This document shows positions 63,146 to 64,000 of a stretch of 64,000 nucleotides of DNA, piece by piece (the first letter of the stretch is position 1; every line of letters starts with the position of its first letter). Source of the DNA: Amycolatopsis decaplanina DSM 44594 (GTDB lineage Bacteria > Actinomycetota > Actinomycetes > Mycobacteriales > Pseudonocardiaceae); the NCBI RefSeq assembly GCF_000342005.1, contig NZ_AOHO01000028.1, positions 186,001 to 250,000 on the forward strand. Direction: 5' to 3'. The position numbers were made by a program, and so were the translations under genes. The notes beneath the pieces were generated by a model. The model searched no databases and was not told the origin of the DNA. It was given only the letters and a program-made list of their open reading frames with translations.

Positions 63146-64000
63146 TCACTCCGTCGCATCGGCGTGATGTTCCCGCACCGACTCGAGTATCCGGGCGGTG
63201 ACCAAGCCGGGCTTCTCCAAGGAAAGTCCATGGGTGGCCTTGGGCACGACCTCGACGCGGATATGCGGGCTCAAGGACCCGAGCCGGGCCGCCACCGCGG
63301 GAGCGTCATGGATGACGCTGCGTTCGCCGACGACGATCCGGGTGGGTACGTCGATCGACGACAACTCGTCATCACCGAACAGGTGCATCTCCGGGAGACG
63401 CTGCTTGTACTTGAGCGCGGCCAACAGCAGAGGTCGCACGGTGTGCCGCACGTCCGGATCTCCTGACGACATCAGTCGGAGGAACCACTTGGGCAGGAAC
63501 CAGCGGAAGATTTCGCGGAGGCTCCACCAGATGAAGCTCCGGCCGATCACGCCGAATCCCGCGGCTTCGACGGTGACGACACCGGCGATCCGATCGGTCG
63601 TCCGGGAGGCGAGGTTCAGAGCCAGCCAACCGCCTCTCGAAACACCGGCGAGGTATGCCTTTTCATGACCGGTTCCCGCGAGCACCCCGTCGACGACCTC
63701 GGCGAGCCAGTCCGCGCAGTCCTCCGTGGACTCGATCGGCGCGGCCTGGATCGATCGCCCGGGTTCGCCGATGGAGTCGACCGCGTGGATCCGGTGCCGG
63801 ACAGCGAGTTCGGCGATATGCGGATACCAGGACAGTGACGTGCCCATCCCACCGGAAAGCAGCACGATCGGCGGGCCTTCTTCCGGCCCGCAACTCCGGA
63901 CCCGGGTGGGGCCGAATCTCGTCTCGATGTCCAGCTCCTCGGCAGGAACCGGCCATTTCCGCAAGATCGCGTCATAGGTGGCGAAGAACCGCTCTTCCGC
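63146..64000 (-). CDS. Alpha/beta hydrolase, 5' end beyond the window
   Basis: At least 280 residues of an alpha/beta hydrolase. The frame stays open to the window edge (ERFFATYDAILRKW before the TTG at 63964), so the true start lies outside. Motifs are IVLLSGGMGTSLSWYPHI (oxyanion region), the nucleophile Ser in AGVSRGGWLALNL, and the His in PKATHGLSLEKPG near the end. A hydrophobic aromatic patch (FIWWSLREIFRWFLPKWFLRL) lies in the cap. The substrate is unknown. Confidence 0.83.
   Translation of the reverse strand, partial: AEERFFATYDAILRKWPVPAEELDIETRFGPTRVRSCGPEEGPPIVLLSGGMGTSLSWYPHIAELAVRHRIHAVDSIGEPGRSIQAAPIESTEDCADWLAEVVDGVLAGTGHEKAYLAGVSRGGWLALNLASRTTDRIAGVVTVEAAGFGVIGRSFIWWSLREIFRWFLPKWFLRLMSSGDPDVRHTVRPLLLAALKYKQRLPEMHLFGDDELSSIDVPTRIVVGERSVIHDAPAVAARLGSLSPHIRVEVVPKATHGLSLEKPGLVTARILESVREHHADATE

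Overview
The window is high-GC DNA with a strong third-position GC bias and many gene starts without a Shine-Dalgarno site, so it comes from an actinomycete. The gene families (SARP and LAL regulators, sugar ABC importers without their own ATPase, DUF222 HNH nuclease, DUF6130, DICT domain) and a dispersed GTGAGTGGT-type palindrome suggest Amycolatopsis or another member of the Pseudonocardiaceae. That genus call is inference. I saw no rRNA, tRNA, CRISPR array or intact mobile element.

Layout. 1-3.4 kb: an ArsB-like transporter, an IclR regulator and 4-hydroxybenzoate hydroxylase (pobA), with matching operators before and at the end of the regulator. 3.4-8.3 kb: a TetR/SDR divergent pair, a PepSY protein, a small membrane protein and an MFS carrier. 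8.3-14.3 kb: an alpha-glucoside system (LacI, binding protein, two permeases, GH13 glucosidase). 14.3-26.2 kb: a SARP regulator and OsmC-like protein, a large LAL regulator, a tannase-family esterase, a secreted S1 protease followed by a coupled sigma factor and LysR regulator, a small exported protein, a DUF6130 lipoprotein and a frameshifted aldo/keto reductase. The SARP gene, the OsmC gene and the DUF6130 gene share one promoter motif at a fixed distance from the -10 box.

26.2-26.6 kb is a nest of palindromes. 26.6-36.9 kb is a glycan-utilisation locus: a divergent hydrolase and 2-hydroxyacid dehydrogenase, then an importer, GH29 fucosidase, PL6 lyase, LacI regulator, TIM-barrel isomerase and SGNH esterase. 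36.9-42.8 kb: a membrane Ser/Thr kinase carrying an outside CBM2-like domain, a P450, a hydrolase/TetR pair and an acyl-CoA ligase. 42.8-45.9 kb is a small accessory patch: a perfect palindrome, a DUF222-HNH nuclease, a decayed IS110 transposase and two unknown small genes.

45.9-51.0 kb: an AGPS-like flavoprotein, a secreted GH2 enzyme with a LamG-like tail and a DUF885 pseudogene. 51.1-56.8 kb: a cobalamin riboswitch followed by a tightly overlapping valine/isobutyrate catabolic operon (mmsA, acyl-CoA dehydrogenase, hydroxyisobutyryl-CoA hydrolase, mmsB, enoyl-CoA hydratase). 56.8-64.0 kb: a SWIM/SNF2 helicase pair, a DICT-GGDEF-like protein, MarR, a TIGR03086 protein and a partial alpha/beta hydrolase.

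The least ordinary items are the three-promoter motif around the SARP regulator, the riboswitch in front of valine catabolism with an 18-codon reading frame between them, the kinase with a carbohydrate-binding sensor, and the palindrome family.
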